Origin: CAYNJY01 sp964397755
GTDB taxonomy: Bacteria; Patescibacteriota; Microgenomatia; UBA10105; UBA927
Reading direction: 5' to 3'
Assembly: GCA_964397755.1 (NCBI GenBank)
Contig: CAYNJY010000005.1
Span: 1-64,000, forward strand
Length of the DNA: 64,000 nt
Positions 1 to 10,116 of this stretch are shown here, piece by piece. The stretch's first letter is position 1; the number at the start of each line of letters is the position of its first letter. The translations under genes were made by a program, and so were the position numbers. Below the pieces are notes generated by a model. The model was not told the DNA's origin, made no database searches, and was given only the letters and a program-made list of their open reading frames with translations.

Positions 1-190
1 GGTCAGACTTGCGGCGGCTGTCTCGGCCTTTCTTCTGCGCCGATGAGTAGGAAACAGTGCCCAAGGACACGAGGATCCCGATAATCGCAATCACGATGAG
101 AAGCTCAAGAAGGGAGAAGCCGGTAGCAATACTTTTCACACTGAACGCTTTACGCTTTACGCTTACTGAATGTAAAAAAAACTTTTCCAT
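1..190 (-). CDS. type IV prepilin, C-terminal part outside window
   Basis: The reverse strand from the ATG at 190 encodes a leader of 24 residues, then the prepilin cleavage signature G|FSLLELLIVIAIIGIL, including the Glu at mature position 5, and the start of the mature pilin helix (SAQKKGRDSRRKSD). This is a pseudopilin or minor pilin processed by the neighbouring prepilin peptidase. The gene runs off the left edge, so its class cannot be fixed. A GTG at 139 would give a normal short leader (MKSIATG). The extra N-terminal stretch is encoded by a 7-base tandem repeat at 145-165. With the ATG start it overlaps pilD by 28 bases. Confidence 0.85.
   Translation of the reverse strand, partial: MEKFFLHSVSVKRKAFSVKSIATGFSLLELLIVIAIIGILVSLGTVSYSSAQKKGRDSRRKSD
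145..165. repeat. 3-unit heptamer tandem repeat (acgcttt)
   Basis: Three consecutive 7-base units, acgcttt, acgcttt and acgctta. They lie in the region encoding the unusual N-terminal extension of the prepilin and in the last codons of pilD. One of many period-7 arrays in this window. Confidence 0.8.
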
Positions 191-924
191 AACGAAACCC
201 ACTGCCGCTCAAAGAGTAAAGCGAGCGCAGTGCCCGTGATCATGAATGGACCGAAGGCAATTTTGCTTTTGAGCGTTTTTCTTCCGCTTAAAATTAGTAT
301 GACACCGACCGCTGCCCCGGTCAAGAACGCGAGATAAAGAGCAAAAACGATCAAAGGATATCCGAGGAAGAATCCGAGGAGAAAGCCGAGCTTGACATCG
401 CCAAGCCCCATGCCGCGGCCACGGGTCAGAAGAAAGAGGAGTAAAAAAAAGACAGAAGCACCGAGCGCGGGAAGAAGAGTGTATGGTATACGGTGTATGG
501 TGTATGGCATGAAGAAGAATCTTAGTACAACAGCAATAACTCCGGTCATCACCATGCTGTCGGGGATGATGTGATATTTAAGGTCGGATACGAAGATGAC
601 AAGAAGGCTGGAATAAAAGAGAGACGCTGAGACAGTAAGAAGAAGAGATGGTGAGAGTGAAAATACAGACAAAAGACCCACCCCAGAGATGAGTTCTACC
701 AATGGGTACTGGATCGAAAGATGCTTGCCGCAGCGAAGGCAGCGGCCGGCTTGAACAACGTAGGAGACGACCGGAATAAGCTCGAACCAACGCAGGCGCT
801 TGCCACAGTAATCGCAGTGCGATCGGGTCCAAAGAACCGATTCCCCCTTCGGCAGACGGTCAATGAGGACGTTGAGAAACGACCCAACGCACAAACCAAA
901 AAGGAAGACGAGGGACACCGTCAT
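163..924 (-). CDS. pilD: prepilin peptidase (A24 family)
   Basis: Membrane aspartyl protease that cleaves prepilin leaders and usually N-methylates the new N-terminus. About 253 residues. The N-terminal half has the zinc-binding pair of CxxC motifs (CDYC, CLRC) after GSFLNVLIDRLP. The catalytic aspartates are expected in VSDLKYHIIPD and in GMGLGDVKLG. Several hydrophobic helices follow. I chose the ATG at 924 because an upstream in-frame start would run deep into the preceding pilin gene. The gene lies between two pilin genes in the pilus block. Residues PYTIHRIPYT, in the loop before the second Asp motif, are encoded by a heptamer repeat at 481-508, so the repeat is tolerated inside a working enzyme. 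Confidence 0.93.
   Translation of the reverse strand: MTVSLVFLFGLCVGSFLNVLIDRLPKGESVLWTRSHCDYCGKRLRWFELIPVVSYVVQAGRCLRCGKHLSIQYPLVELISGVGLLSVFSLSPSLLLTVSASLFYSSLLVIFVSDLKYHIIPDSMVMTGVIAVVLRFFFMPYTIHRIPYTLLPALGASVFFLLLFLLTRGRGMGLGDVKLGFLLGFFLGYPLIVFALYLAFLTGAAVGVILILSGRKTLKSKIAFGPFMITGTALALLFERQWVSLWKSFFYIQ
481..508. repeat. 4-unit heptamer repeat inside pilD
   Basis: Units gtatggt, atacggt, gtatggt, gtatggc in exact 7-base phase. They are read in frame as part of a loop between membrane helices of the prepilin peptidase. Confidence 0.8.
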
Positions 925-940
925 ACCGCCGAGAAGAGTA

Positions 941-1471
941 TCACTGGATGCACCAGTAGCAGGTCGTGGCGCCGCCATTGCCCTTACAGTCTGTCGAAGG
1001 ATTGGCGACGAGTGTTCCGTCTTGGTTGAACTTCGTATTGGGGTCCGCAAGGAACGATTTGGATGTTGGCAGGTAGCAGACCGCTACGGTATTGTTCACC
1101 TGGCTGCCGCTAACAAAAATCTTTGTGAGGTTTTTCGACTGAATGGTCGTAAAGTCGCTTTTGAGTTCACCGGCATTGACCATATTGGTAATCGAAACGG
1201 TCAGCGGAGCAGTCAGCAAATCTGTCTTATTCGGATCGGCCGGGCAGTTTGTGCCATCCGGACACCATGGCATATTGTTTTTCACCGAGTAGTATCGAAT
1301 CACAGCAGTCTGAACCTGATTGACGAGGTCGCGCGTTCCCGTATCTGTCCCTTTTTTGAGCTGTTCAAAAGGATCAAGTGCGCCGATGAGCCCCACCGCC
1401 AAAGCACCCAACAGAGCAATGACGATGAGAAGTTCGATGAGGGTGAAACCTTTTTCCATCCAGTGTTTCAT
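941..1471 (-). CDS. type IV prepilin
   Basis: 176 residues. A short basic leader MKHWMEKG is followed by the mature start FTLIELLIVIALLGALAVG, with Glu5 present: the classic class III signal. The C-terminal globular part has six cysteines (CPDGTNC, AVCYLP, STDCKG and the CYWC tail), so disulfide-stabilised folding outside the membrane is likely. Probably a major or minor pilin assembled by PilB/PilC. It sits between pilC and pilD on the same strand. Confidence 0.9.
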   Translation of the reverse strand: MKHWMEKGFTLIELLIVIALLGALAVGLIGALDPFEQLKKGTDTGTRDLVNQVQTAVIRYYSVKNNMPWCPDGTNCPADPNKTDLLTAPLTVSITNMVNAGELKSDFTTIQSKNLTKIFVSGSQVNNTVAVCYLPTSKSFLADPNTKFNQDGTLVANPSTDCKGNGGATTCYWCIQ

Positions 1472-1519
1472 GTGGTCTCTATCTGGTGTAACATCTCCTG
1501 CAGCCCCTTGTCAAGTACC

Positions 1520-2731
1520 TCATTTAAACTGACTCGTCAAGCTGTAAATAGGGGTAATCACCGAGATCACGATAAATCCAACGCCGACGCCCAGAATCAC
1601 CATGATGATCGGCTCGATTGCCGTGGTTAAACCCTTGACGAGTTGACTGGATTCTGACTCAAAGTACGTCGAGACCTTCATGAGCGTGTCGTCAAGCTTT
1701 CCTGTTTCTTCCCCGACCTTTATCATCTGTCCCACGATCGGGGGGAACATGTTGTACTGACTGAATGTTTCGCCAAGAGGAAATCCTTTTTCTACCTTTT
1801 TTGCTATGTCTCCGATTGCGTTCCTAAACAGCACATTTCCCAATGAATCTTTGAGGATTCGAAGACCGTCAAGCAGATGGATGCCGGAGGCAGTAAGCAT
1901 TGCGAGCGTCCGGGTAAACTCCACCATCGTCACTTTCTTCTGCAGTTCGCCGAAAAGCGGAAGCCGAAGAAGCGTTGTGTCAACAAGAAGTTCTCCAAGG
2001 GGTGTTGTGCGCCATTTTCGAAACGCAGCAGCTCCTCCCACAGCGAAGAGAATCATGAGCCACCAAAACTTCACGAAAACATTCGAAACAGAGATAAGCA
2101 GCTGGGTCGTTGCAGGGAGCGAAACTCCGAAATCTTTATAGAGGTCTGTCATTTTGGGAACCACAACGGTCATCATGACACCGACGACCACGGTCATTCC
2201 GATCAGGATGATGACCGGATAGATCATCGCGCCTTGGACTTTGCTTCGAAACTCCCGCTGGGACTCGAGGCTGTCTGCAAGCCGGGTAAGGACGGCCTCC
2301 AGCTGCCCGGATGATTCACCCGCTCGAATGAGTGCGACGTAGATAGCGGAGAAATACTTCGGGTACTTTGACAGCGAATCCGCGAGGTTGCCGCCGCCGA
2401 TAATTTGATTTTCGATATCCAAAAGGACCGCGGCAAAGGTGGAGTTGGTCGTTTGACTCCGGAGAATCGTCAAGGACTCCGGAAGAGACAGGCCTGCAAC
2501 GACCATCGTCGCAAGCTGGCGGGTAAAGTTGACTATTTCCCCGAATCCGACTTTTTTCAGCTTCGCTATGGCTGACGATTGGACCGTCGACTCCTGAGAT
2601 TCTCGAAGCACAATGACCAGAAACCCCTTCTCGTGGAGAAGCTTGCTTGCACTGCTTTCGTTCGGCGCTTCAACAATGCCGGTTACGATTTTCCCTGACT
2701 GATCGCGCGCTTTGTAGCGAAAGTGTGCCAT
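1520..2731 (-). CDS. pilC: type IV pilus inner-membrane platform protein PilC/GspF
   Basis: 403 residues, the normal size. Two tandem GspF domains, each with membrane helices. The first carries NFTRQLATMVVAGLSLPESL and the second EFTRTLAMLTASGIHLLDGL, the family hallmark repeats. The N-terminus (MAHFRYKARDQSGKIVTG) is typical. It is the membrane platform on which the PilB and PilT ATPases act. It lies 10 bases downstream of pilT in the same transcription direction. Confidence 0.95.
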   Translation of the reverse strand: MAHFRYKARDQSGKIVTGIVEAPNESSASKLLHEKGFLVIVLRESQESTVQSSAIAKLKKVGFGEIVNFTRQLATMVVAGLSLPESLTILRSQTTNSTFAAVLLDIENQIIGGGNLADSLSKYPKYFSAIYVALIRAGESSGQLEAVLTRLADSLESQREFRSKVQGAMIYPVIILIGMTVVVGVMMTVVVPKMTDLYKDFGVSLPATTQLLISVSNVFVKFWWLMILFAVGGAAAFRKWRTTPLGELLVDTTLLRLPLFGELQKKVTMVEFTRTLAMLTASGIHLLDGLRILKDSLGNVLFRNAIGDIAKKVEKGFPLGETFSQYNMFPPIVGQMIKVGEETGKLDDTLMKVSTYFESESSQLVKGLTTAIEPIIMVILGVGVGFIVISVITPIYSLTSQFK

Positions 2732-2741
2732 ACGAGTCGCT

Positions 2742-3794
2742 TCATCGTTTCAGCAGTCTCGTGAGTTCTTCCGGGCGTATAGCATAGGATGACGCAACCT
2801 GCGCGTTCACTTTTCCCTCGGCAACCGCCTTGACAAGCGCGCCTTCAAGCGTCGTCATCCCAAACTGAGAAGACGTTTGGATGACGTTGTCGATCTGGTG
2901 TGTCTTGCCGTCGCGGATGACTGAGGCGACAGCCGGGGTTCGTGTAAGAATCTCAACCACAGGAATTCGTCCACCAGACGTCGCCGGAACAAGCCGCATC
3001 GACAAGATTGCCTCCAGCACCATGGAAAGCTGCAACCTCACCTGTGTCTGCTGGTTTTCAGGAAATACATCGACGATTCGATCCACAGTCTGGGCTGCCG
3101 AGTTTGTGTGAAGCGTCGCAAACACAAGATGACCTGTCTCTGCGATGGTGAGCGCAGATGAGATCGTTTCAAAGTCGCGCATCTCGCCGACGAGGACGAC
3201 GTCCGGATCTTCCCGGAGTACCGAACGAAGCGCCACATTCCACGAGTGGGTGTCACCGTGCATTTCTCGCTGAGAAATAATCGCTTGCCCTGGCGGATAG
3301 GTGAACTCTATCGGGTCTTCGATGGTCACGATGTGTGCGGACCGGCTTTCGTTCATACGTTGAATCATCGCGGCTAAGGTCGTTGATTTCCCCTGACCGG
3401 TCGGGCCGGTAACGAGCACCAATCCCTGACGAAGCTTCACCAAATCTCCACAGATATCAGGGAGAGCGAGTTCTGAGAGGCTTTTCAGCTTGCTTGGGAT
3501 TAGACGAAAGGATGCGGCGAGAGTTCCTTGCTGGGTGTAGACGTTCACGCGAAATCTTCCGCTCGGTGCCGTCACGGAAAAATCAAGCTCCTTGTTTGTT
3601 TCGACGACTTCCTTCTGAGTGGAGGAGAGGATCGATTCGATGAGGGCTTTGGCGGCGTCCGCAGTGAGGGCAACTTCGTTTTCTATAGGTGAAAGCACCC
3701 CAGAGACGCGAATCACCGGCGGGGAGCCGGCAAGAATATGGAGGTCAGATGCTCCAAGTCTTGCGGCTTCTGAAAAGAATGCGTGTAAATCCAT
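2742..3794 (-). CDS. pilT: twitching motility retraction ATPase PilT
   Basis: 350 residues. Secretion ATPase with an N-terminal PAS-like part (GASDLHILAGSPPVIRVSG), Walker A GPTGQGKSTT, an Asp box ending IEDPIEF, Walker B VVLVGEMRD and a His box (FATLHTNSAAQTVDRI). PilT drives pilus retraction, twitching and DNA uptake. The P-loop has Gln where Ser is usual (GPTGSGKST), probably a harmless variant. Three bases separate it from pilB, so the two are surely co-transcribed. Confidence 0.95.
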   Translation of the reverse strand: MDLHAFFSEAARLGASDLHILAGSPPVIRVSGVLSPIENEVALTADAAKALIESILSSTQKEVVETNKELDFSVTAPSGRFRVNVYTQQGTLAASFRLIPSKLKSLSELALPDICGDLVKLRQGLVLVTGPTGQGKSTTLAAMIQRMNESRSAHIVTIEDPIEFTYPPGQAIISQREMHGDTHSWNVALRSVLREDPDVVLVGEMRDFETISSALTIAETGHLVFATLHTNSAAQTVDRIVDVFPENQQTQVRLQLSMVLEAILSMRLVPATSGGRIPVVEILTRTPAVASVIRDGKTHQIDNVIQTSSQFGMTTLEGALVKAVAEGKVNAQVASSYAIRPEELTRLLKR

Positions 3795-3797
3795 AGG

Positions 3798-5519
3798 TTA
3801 GTCTTGTGCGACGCGAAGGACTTCTTCTATCGTCGTAATTGCCTCGAGCGCCTTGAGGTACCCATCCTGTTTCATCGTGATCATGCCCTCTGAAACAGCT
3901 TGCTGTTCGATCTCTTTCATCGGCGAACGGCTCAGAATCAGTTTACTGATTGCGTCCGACACGGGGAATACCTCGAAAACTCCGATACGGCCACGGTAGC
4001 CCGACCCGCCACAGCTTTCGCAGGGTTTGCCGTTCACCGTTCCCTTCCCCCGATAGAGCACGATTTTCTTATCAGCCGGCAAAAGCTGAGCCAGGACCTT
4101 TCGAAAATCCTCTTTGACCGCTTCGTCCGGTTCGTACTCTTCTTTACACCCCGGGCAGATCTTCCGTGCGATCCTTTGGCCGACAACCGCATTCAGCGCC
4201 GAGGCAACCAGGAACGGCTCCGCACCCAAATCGAGCAATCGCGGGATGGCTCCTGCCGCATTATTGGTGTGCAGCGTCGAAAACACTAAATGACCGGTGA
4301 GTGCCGCCTGTACCGCAAGCTCCGTGGTCTCCTGGTCGCGGATCTCACCGACGAGAATGATATTGGGGTCTTGGCGCAAAAATGACCGCAGCCCCGTTGC
4401 GAAGGTAAGTCCTGCCTGGGGGTTAATCTGCACCTGATTGACACCTGAAATCTGATACTCGACCGGATCCTCAAGCGTCATAATATTTACCCGCGCGTTA
4501 TTGAGGATCGCAAGAACTGCGTAGAGGGTTGTGGTTTTCCCGGACCCCGTCGGTCCGGTAACGAGGATAATGCCGTGGGGCCGCCTAAAATGTACCTCCA
4601 GATTCTTGAGCGCGAATCCCCGCAGCCCGAGATCGGGGAGCGTGGGAATCCCTCCGGATTTCTTAAGAAGCCGCATGACGACTTTTTCTCCGTGAACCGT
4701 CGGAAGTGTCGAGACACGAAGGTCAACTTCCTGGTCGCCCATTTTGAAATTGAATCGGCCGTCTTGCGGTATCCGCTTCTCATCAATTTTCATATCTCCC
4801 AAAATTTTGATGCGTGAGATCACTGCCTCCTGAAGCTTCTTCGGCAACATGAGGCGCTCTTGGAGTATTCCGTCAACGCGGTAGCGCACGCGGGTGTCTC
4901 CCAGCTGCGGCTCGATGTGGATGTCTGACGCTCGAATACGGAGTGCCTGCTCGAGCATCGCAGAAACGATTTGCGCAATCGGCGCTTCGCGGATGACCTC
5001 TCCGAGCTTGCCAGCCTCGTACGTCTTAACCGCTGAGGGCGCGGTTTCTTTCAGAGCCGCCGTCACGTCGGCACCAAGATTCTGATTGTAGATCTCCTCA
5101 ATCGCGGTCAAGATATCGTTTTTGAGAGCCATGTAGGGGCGAATCGATTTTCCTGACTTTTTCTCAAGAAATTCAATGACCTGAAAATCAAGCGGATCGA
5201 TCATGGCCACGAGGAGGTCGCCCTTCTTGCTGTCAAATTGAAAGGGCGCAAGCGTATACCGACGCGCAACCGGCTCAGGGACGTAGTCCACCACGTCCGG
5301 AGAAATTGCCCGTCCGGCGAGTGTGACAAAGGGGATGCCGAGCGTCTCGGCCCGGGCTATAGCGATATCCTCATCGCTTGCAAGTTTTTTCCGAAGCAGG
5401 AGCTCTTCTATTTCTTCACCACTTCCGAGCGACTCAACACGGACTGACTGCGCCTGATCGGAAGACAATTTTTTGTCGGTAACGAGTACTGTTAGGATAT
5501 CTTGGGCAGCGGAAGGCAT
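3798..5519 (-). CDS. pilB: type IV pilus extension ATPase PilB/GspE
   Basis: 573 residues. The N-terminal MshEN/GspE-N domain (LSSDQAQSVRVESLG) is followed by the hexameric ATPase core with Walker A GPTGSGKTTTLYAVL, TLEDPVEYQ, Walker B IILVGEIRDQET and the His box STLHTNNAAGAIPRLLDLGA. A tetracysteine zinc site (CPGC and CESCGGSGYRGR) separates it from PilT. It powers pilus extension. It is the first gene of the minus-strand pilus block. Confidence 0.95.
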   Translation of the reverse strand: MPSAAQDILTVLVTDKKLSSDQAQSVRVESLGSGEEIEELLLRKKLASDEDIAIARAETLGIPFVTLAGRAISPDVVDYVPEPVARRYTLAPFQFDSKKGDLLVAMIDPLDFQVIEFLEKKSGKSIRPYMALKNDILTAIEEIYNQNLGADVTAALKETAPSAVKTYEAGKLGEVIREAPIAQIVSAMLEQALRIRASDIHIEPQLGDTRVRYRVDGILQERLMLPKKLQEAVISRIKILGDMKIDEKRIPQDGRFNFKMGDQEVDLRVSTLPTVHGEKVVMRLLKKSGGIPTLPDLGLRGFALKNLEVHFRRPHGIILVTGPTGSGKTTTLYAVLAILNNARVNIMTLEDPVEYQISGVNQVQINPQAGLTFATGLRSFLRQDPNIILVGEIRDQETTELAVQAALTGHLVFSTLHTNNAAGAIPRLLDLGAEPFLVASALNAVVGQRIARKICPGCKEEYEPDEAVKEDFRKVLAQLLPADKKIVLYRGKGTVNGKPCESCGGSGYRGRIGVFEVFPVSDAISKLILSRSPMKEIEQQAVSEGMITMKQDGYLKALEAITTIEEVLRVAQD

Positions 5520-5526
5520 ACGGGCA

Positions 5527-5547
5527 AAAGTTCAAAGTTCAAAAACT
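5527..5547. repeat. 3-unit heptamer repeat upstream of pilB
   Basis: Units aaagttc, aaagttc, aaaaact in the pilB/holB divergent intergenic region. Confidence 0.6.
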
Positions 5548-5630
5548 AAATATGTGGGCAGCAAGATCTATTATTGAGTCTTTTGTATTATAATGCAACA
5601 GGTACCGAGAGCGCTTTCTAACCAGCGAAG

Positions 5631-5650
5631 CCTGCCTACCGGCAGGCAGG
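5631..5650. repeat. REP-like palindrome CCTGCC...GGCAGG
   Basis: cctgcctaccggcaggcagg can fold with CCTGCC pairing to GGCAGG. It lies in the 5' region before holB. Similar short GC palindromes are common in CPR genomes as far as I know. Only one copy is visible here. Confidence 0.5.
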
Positions 5651-5680
5651 TAACCACTTAAGAAAGTAACTAACTATTTT

Positions 5681-6352
5681 ATGGATTCCTATCTCATCGT
5701 TGGCGGAACGCGGGAGGACCGCAATGAGAGCGCCACATCGCTTCTTGCGGATTGGAAGGTGGCTCCCTTCGACGTGGTTTCTCTTACCTCCGACACTCCA
5801 TCAATTGGGATCATGCAGGTGAGAGAATTTGAACGTCAGCTTGCACTTGCGCCTGTCTCTTCTCCTTTTCATGTCGGGCTCATCGCGGAGGCCGAACGCC
5901 TGACCGTTCCTGCCCAGCACGCCATGCTGAAAACACTCGAAGAGCCGCCTGTTCATGGACGGATCATTATAGAAGAAGGAAATCCTTCCGTACTGTTGCC
6001 AACAATCCTTTCTCGGTGTCACATCATTCGTCTCGATGAAGTACGACGTCATACGACCCAAGACATCGAACGCTGCCGGGAGAAGCTCTCGGCGTTGGTT
6101 TCTTCTCCCGTCGGAAAAAAGATGCTCCTTGTTGAAGAAGTTGCGCAATCAAAAGAGTTAGCGCTTTCATTTGTCGACTGTGCCATAGCCGCTACTCGAG
6201 AAATCTTGAAGGTTCAGTACCAGAACGGAAGACAGCATGAAGCATTCACAAAACCGCAGGATCTTATCCGAAGACTGCTCACTGCTCGCTTACAGCTCAT
6301 CAACAACGCACACCCGAAACTTATCCTCGACAACCTCTTCATCCTCCTCTGA
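5681..6352 (+). CDS. holB: DNA polymerase III delta-prime-like subunit
   Basis: 223 residues, shorter than the usual 300 or more. It has the AAA+ delta-prime signatures VPAQHAMLKTLEEPP and LLPTILSRCHIIRL (sensor 1/SRC region) but no clear N-terminal Walker A. It looks like a reduced, ATP-independent clamp-loader subunit. The start MDSYLIVGGTREDRN is typical of the shortened versions in CPR bacteria. It diverges from pilB. Its TGA stop is the first three bases of the first REP copy at 6350-6370. Confidence 0.75.
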   Translation: MDSYLIVGGTREDRNESATSLLADWKVAPFDVVSLTSDTPSIGIMQVREFERQLALAPVSSPFHVGLIAEAERLTVPAQHAMLKTLEEPPVHGRIIIEEGNPSVLLPTILSRCHIIRLDEVRRHTTQDIERCREKLSALVSSPVGKKMLLVEEVAQSKELALSFVDCAIAATREILKVQYQNGRQHEAFTKPQDLIRRLLTARLQLINNAHPKLILDNLFILL

Positions 6353-6370
6353 CAAGGCGAGACCCTGTCA
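6350..6370. repeat. REP family A, copy 1
   Basis: 21-base imperfect palindrome with core GACAAGGCGAGACCCTGTC. TGACA and TGTCA arms enclose GGGT/CTCGCC-like inner bases. It starts exactly at the holB stop codon and overlaps the 3' end of the RAYT gene by 3 bases. Confidence 0.85.
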
Positions 6371-7063
6371 GTCAATGGCAAGTTTTCCTACTACCGCTCG
6401 CGGGTCATCTGTGAAGTCCTCAACAAAGCTTTCGTAAGAAAGAAAGTCAGCAAAACTTGTACGTCTAGCAGTTCGAAAAAACTCAAGCACTGGCTCAGGA
6501 TGAAGCCAGATTGCCTTTTTCCTTCCTAAAAAATGAGCGTAGCTCGAGTAGGGATAGGCTACCGCCTTGACAGGGCGAGACCCTGTCAGCAGCTCTAATG
6601 GGTTAAGGTGAATATATCGTGTAAGGTGAAGTAAATAAGTATCGGTATCGACAAGCGCTGCCTTATATGGCCCCTGAAAAAGCGTGCCGACCCGTTTATA
6701 TTTTTTGTTGAAATACATCGAATAACTCGTACACAGCGCCTGAATGAATTTTGCCATACCATGAGGATGCGATTGCCATACCAATAGGTGAAAATGATTG
6801 GGTATGAGGCAGTATGCTAAGAGTGACACTTCACCAAAGAAAGACTTCAATGGCCTAACTCTGACAAGGCGAGACCCTGTCGTTTCTTCGATCGGATGGG
6901 GAGATTTTGCCCCTGACTCGGGCGAAAGGTATGACTTAAGAAAACTGAGAAATACTCGATAATCCTGGTCGTCGATAAATATGTCACGCTTCTCTACGCC
7001 GCGGTTGTATGCATGGTAATAACCGTTTGCTACATATGTCTTTACTTGGTTTGGAGAAGGCAT
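6368..7063 (-). CDS. REP-associated tyrosine transposase (RAYT, Y1 HUH family)
   Basis: 231 residues from the ATG at 7063; an upstream TTG at 7087 lies inside a REP copy. It has the family start NGYYHAYNRGVEKRDIF, the HUH metal site PNHFHLLVWQ, the tyrosine-bearing segment YMYFNKKYKRVGTLFQGPYK and RYIHLNPLELL. RAYTs are single-strand nucleases thought to spread REP palindromes. Copies of REP family A lie at both gene ends. Two more lie inside the reading frame and are translated as TGSRPVK and TGSRLVR. Confidence 0.88.
   Translation of the reverse strand: MPSPNQVKTYVANGYYHAYNRGVEKRDIFIDDQDYRVFLSFLKSYLSPESGAKSPHPIEETTGSRLVRVRPLKSFFGEVSLLAYCLIPNHFHLLVWQSHPHGMAKFIQALCTSYSMYFNKKYKRVGTLFQGPYKAALVDTDTYLLHLTRYIHLNPLELLTGSRPVKAVAYPYSSYAHFLGRKKAIWLHPEPVLEFFRTARRTSFADFLSYESFVEDFTDDPRAVVGKLAID
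6568..6588. repeat. REP family A, copy 2 (inside RAYT gene)
   Basis: GACAGGGCGAGACCCTGTC core, one substitution from copy 1 that makes the inner pairing more perfect. It is in frame within the RAYT gene, just after the RYIHLNPL segment, in a likely surface linker. Confidence 0.85.
6862..6882. repeat. REP family A, copy 3 (inside RAYT gene)
   Basis: GACAAGGCGAGACCCTGTC core, identical to copies 1 and 4 over 19 bases. It is read in frame (TGSRLVRV) in the RAYT N-terminal half. Confidence 0.85.
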
Positions 7064-7081
7064 TGCATAGTTAATAATGCA

Positions 7082-7102
7082 TGACAAGGCGAGACCCTGT
7101 CA
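7082..7102. repeat. REP family A, copy 4
   Basis: Same 21-base unit and orientation as copy 1, directly upstream of the RAYT start, so the gene is bracketed by REPs. It also lies just upstream of the promoter for the next gene on the plus strand. Confidence 0.85.
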
Positions 7103-7113
7103 ATATGCGAGAT

Positions 7114-7142
7114 TTGAACTATCTCTTAATTTAGCCTATAAT
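7114..7142 (+). promoter_or_regulatory. promoter TTGAAC-N17-TATAAT
   Basis: Consensus -10 with 17-base spacing to a -35-like TTGAAC. The expected start site is about 6 bases before the ATG at 7155, so the mRNA would be nearly leaderless. Confidence 0.7.
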
Positions 7143-7154
7143 GTTATATCCACT

Positions 7155-8054
7155 ATGGAAAAGCGAGTGGAAGGATTTCCTCAAGGAATGCGTGAAGCGG
7201 GAACAGAGATGGAGGGGCAACGCCGCCCGATGGCAGTGCGTGATCGAATTCTCTCTTTTTTCAAAAGCCGGGCGCCGAAGGCGCACGAAAAGCGACTCGT
7301 GCGAGCGTTTGACCGCCTGACAGAAAATCTCCAGGGCAAAGAGAGGGAACTGGTCGCACGGCTTCGCAAACCCGTCTCGGTCGCAGCGAAAGCTGCCGGC
7401 TTTATGCAAACTTACGTGGAGGCGATGCTCGCCGCAACTGCCCTCGTCGGCGCCACCGGCTTCCTCCTCAAGCGCTTCCGCCGCGGCACGAAACCAACTA
7501 ATCCGACAGGACTGTTGAGTCCGGGTGAGACTACTCCCGACACAGCTCGGACGGCAACGGTTGCGGCAACGACTGTCTTTGAGTCTCTTCGCGCCCAACT
7601 GCTCAAACAAGTAGAAGAAACTGGTACGACAGAGCCAAGCGTTACCCTCTCAACCGCTGACGTGCAAGCGGTTATTAAGAGAATGCACTTGCCAATGCGG
7701 TCTTTGTTAAAAAAACCAGGAGAGGTGAGTATAAAAGAGACAAGCGAACATGAACTCGTTCTTCTTGTTAAAGACGTTCATGCAGTCACTGACAGAGGAG
7801 CAGTAGTAAAATTTTCCGTAGCTTTGAAAAATGGCCCTGACGGTAATTTGGCTCTGGTAGAAAACCCATATGTTTTCGTTTATGGAGGAAAAAATTCTGC
7901 AGTGGAACAAGGCTTCTTAGATAGCCTAAGTTCTTGGCCCACTACGAAAGTAAGAACTACCATACGTAGGCTTCTTGCTCTGCAGGGTTTGTTTCCAACG
8001 GATATGAAAATTCTGCCTGATGGCTTAAACGTTACGTTCGAAAAGGCCAGGTAA
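7155..8054 (+). CDS. hypothetical protein with one hydrophobic segment
   Basis: About 299 residues from the ATG at 7155, chosen because the -10 box ends 12 bases upstream. I do not recognise the family. A basic, charged N-terminal part with coiled-coil-like character (EKRLVRAFDRLTENLQGKER) precedes one hydrophobic segment (MLAATALVGATGFLLKRF), a Thr/Pro-rich linker, and a C-terminal alpha/beta part (ELVLLVKDVHAVTDRGAVVK). The layout suggests a membrane-anchored protein. Codon use shifts toward A+T after about 7620, which could mean two segments of different origin. Confidence 0.6.
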   Translation: MEKRVEGFPQGMREAGTEMEGQRRPMAVRDRILSFFKSRAPKAHEKRLVRAFDRLTENLQGKERELVARLRKPVSVAAKAAGFMQTYVEAMLAATALVGATGFLLKRFRRGTKPTNPTGLLSPGETTPDTARTATVAATTVFESLRAQLLKQVEETGTTEPSVTLSTADVQAVIKRMHLPMRSLLKKPGEVSIKETSEHELVLLVKDVHAVTDRGAVVKFSVALKNGPDGNLALVENPYVFVYGGKNSAVEQGFLDSLSSWPTTKVRTTIRRLLALQGLFPTDMKILPDGLNVTFEKAR

Positions 8055-8095
8055 CCCAACGCACAGCAGCTTCCTCCTAAGGCCAAGGAATCGTA

Positions 8096-10089
<1,994 letters not shown>

Positions 10090-10116
10090 TGAAGGATATG
10101 AAAGGAGGAGAGAGAT

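Noticed and set aside
863..1630. 255-codon plus-strand frame
   Set aside because: It lies antisense to the prepilin and the ends of pilD and pilC, has no family features and no ribosome site, and reads like reverse-strand coding shadow.
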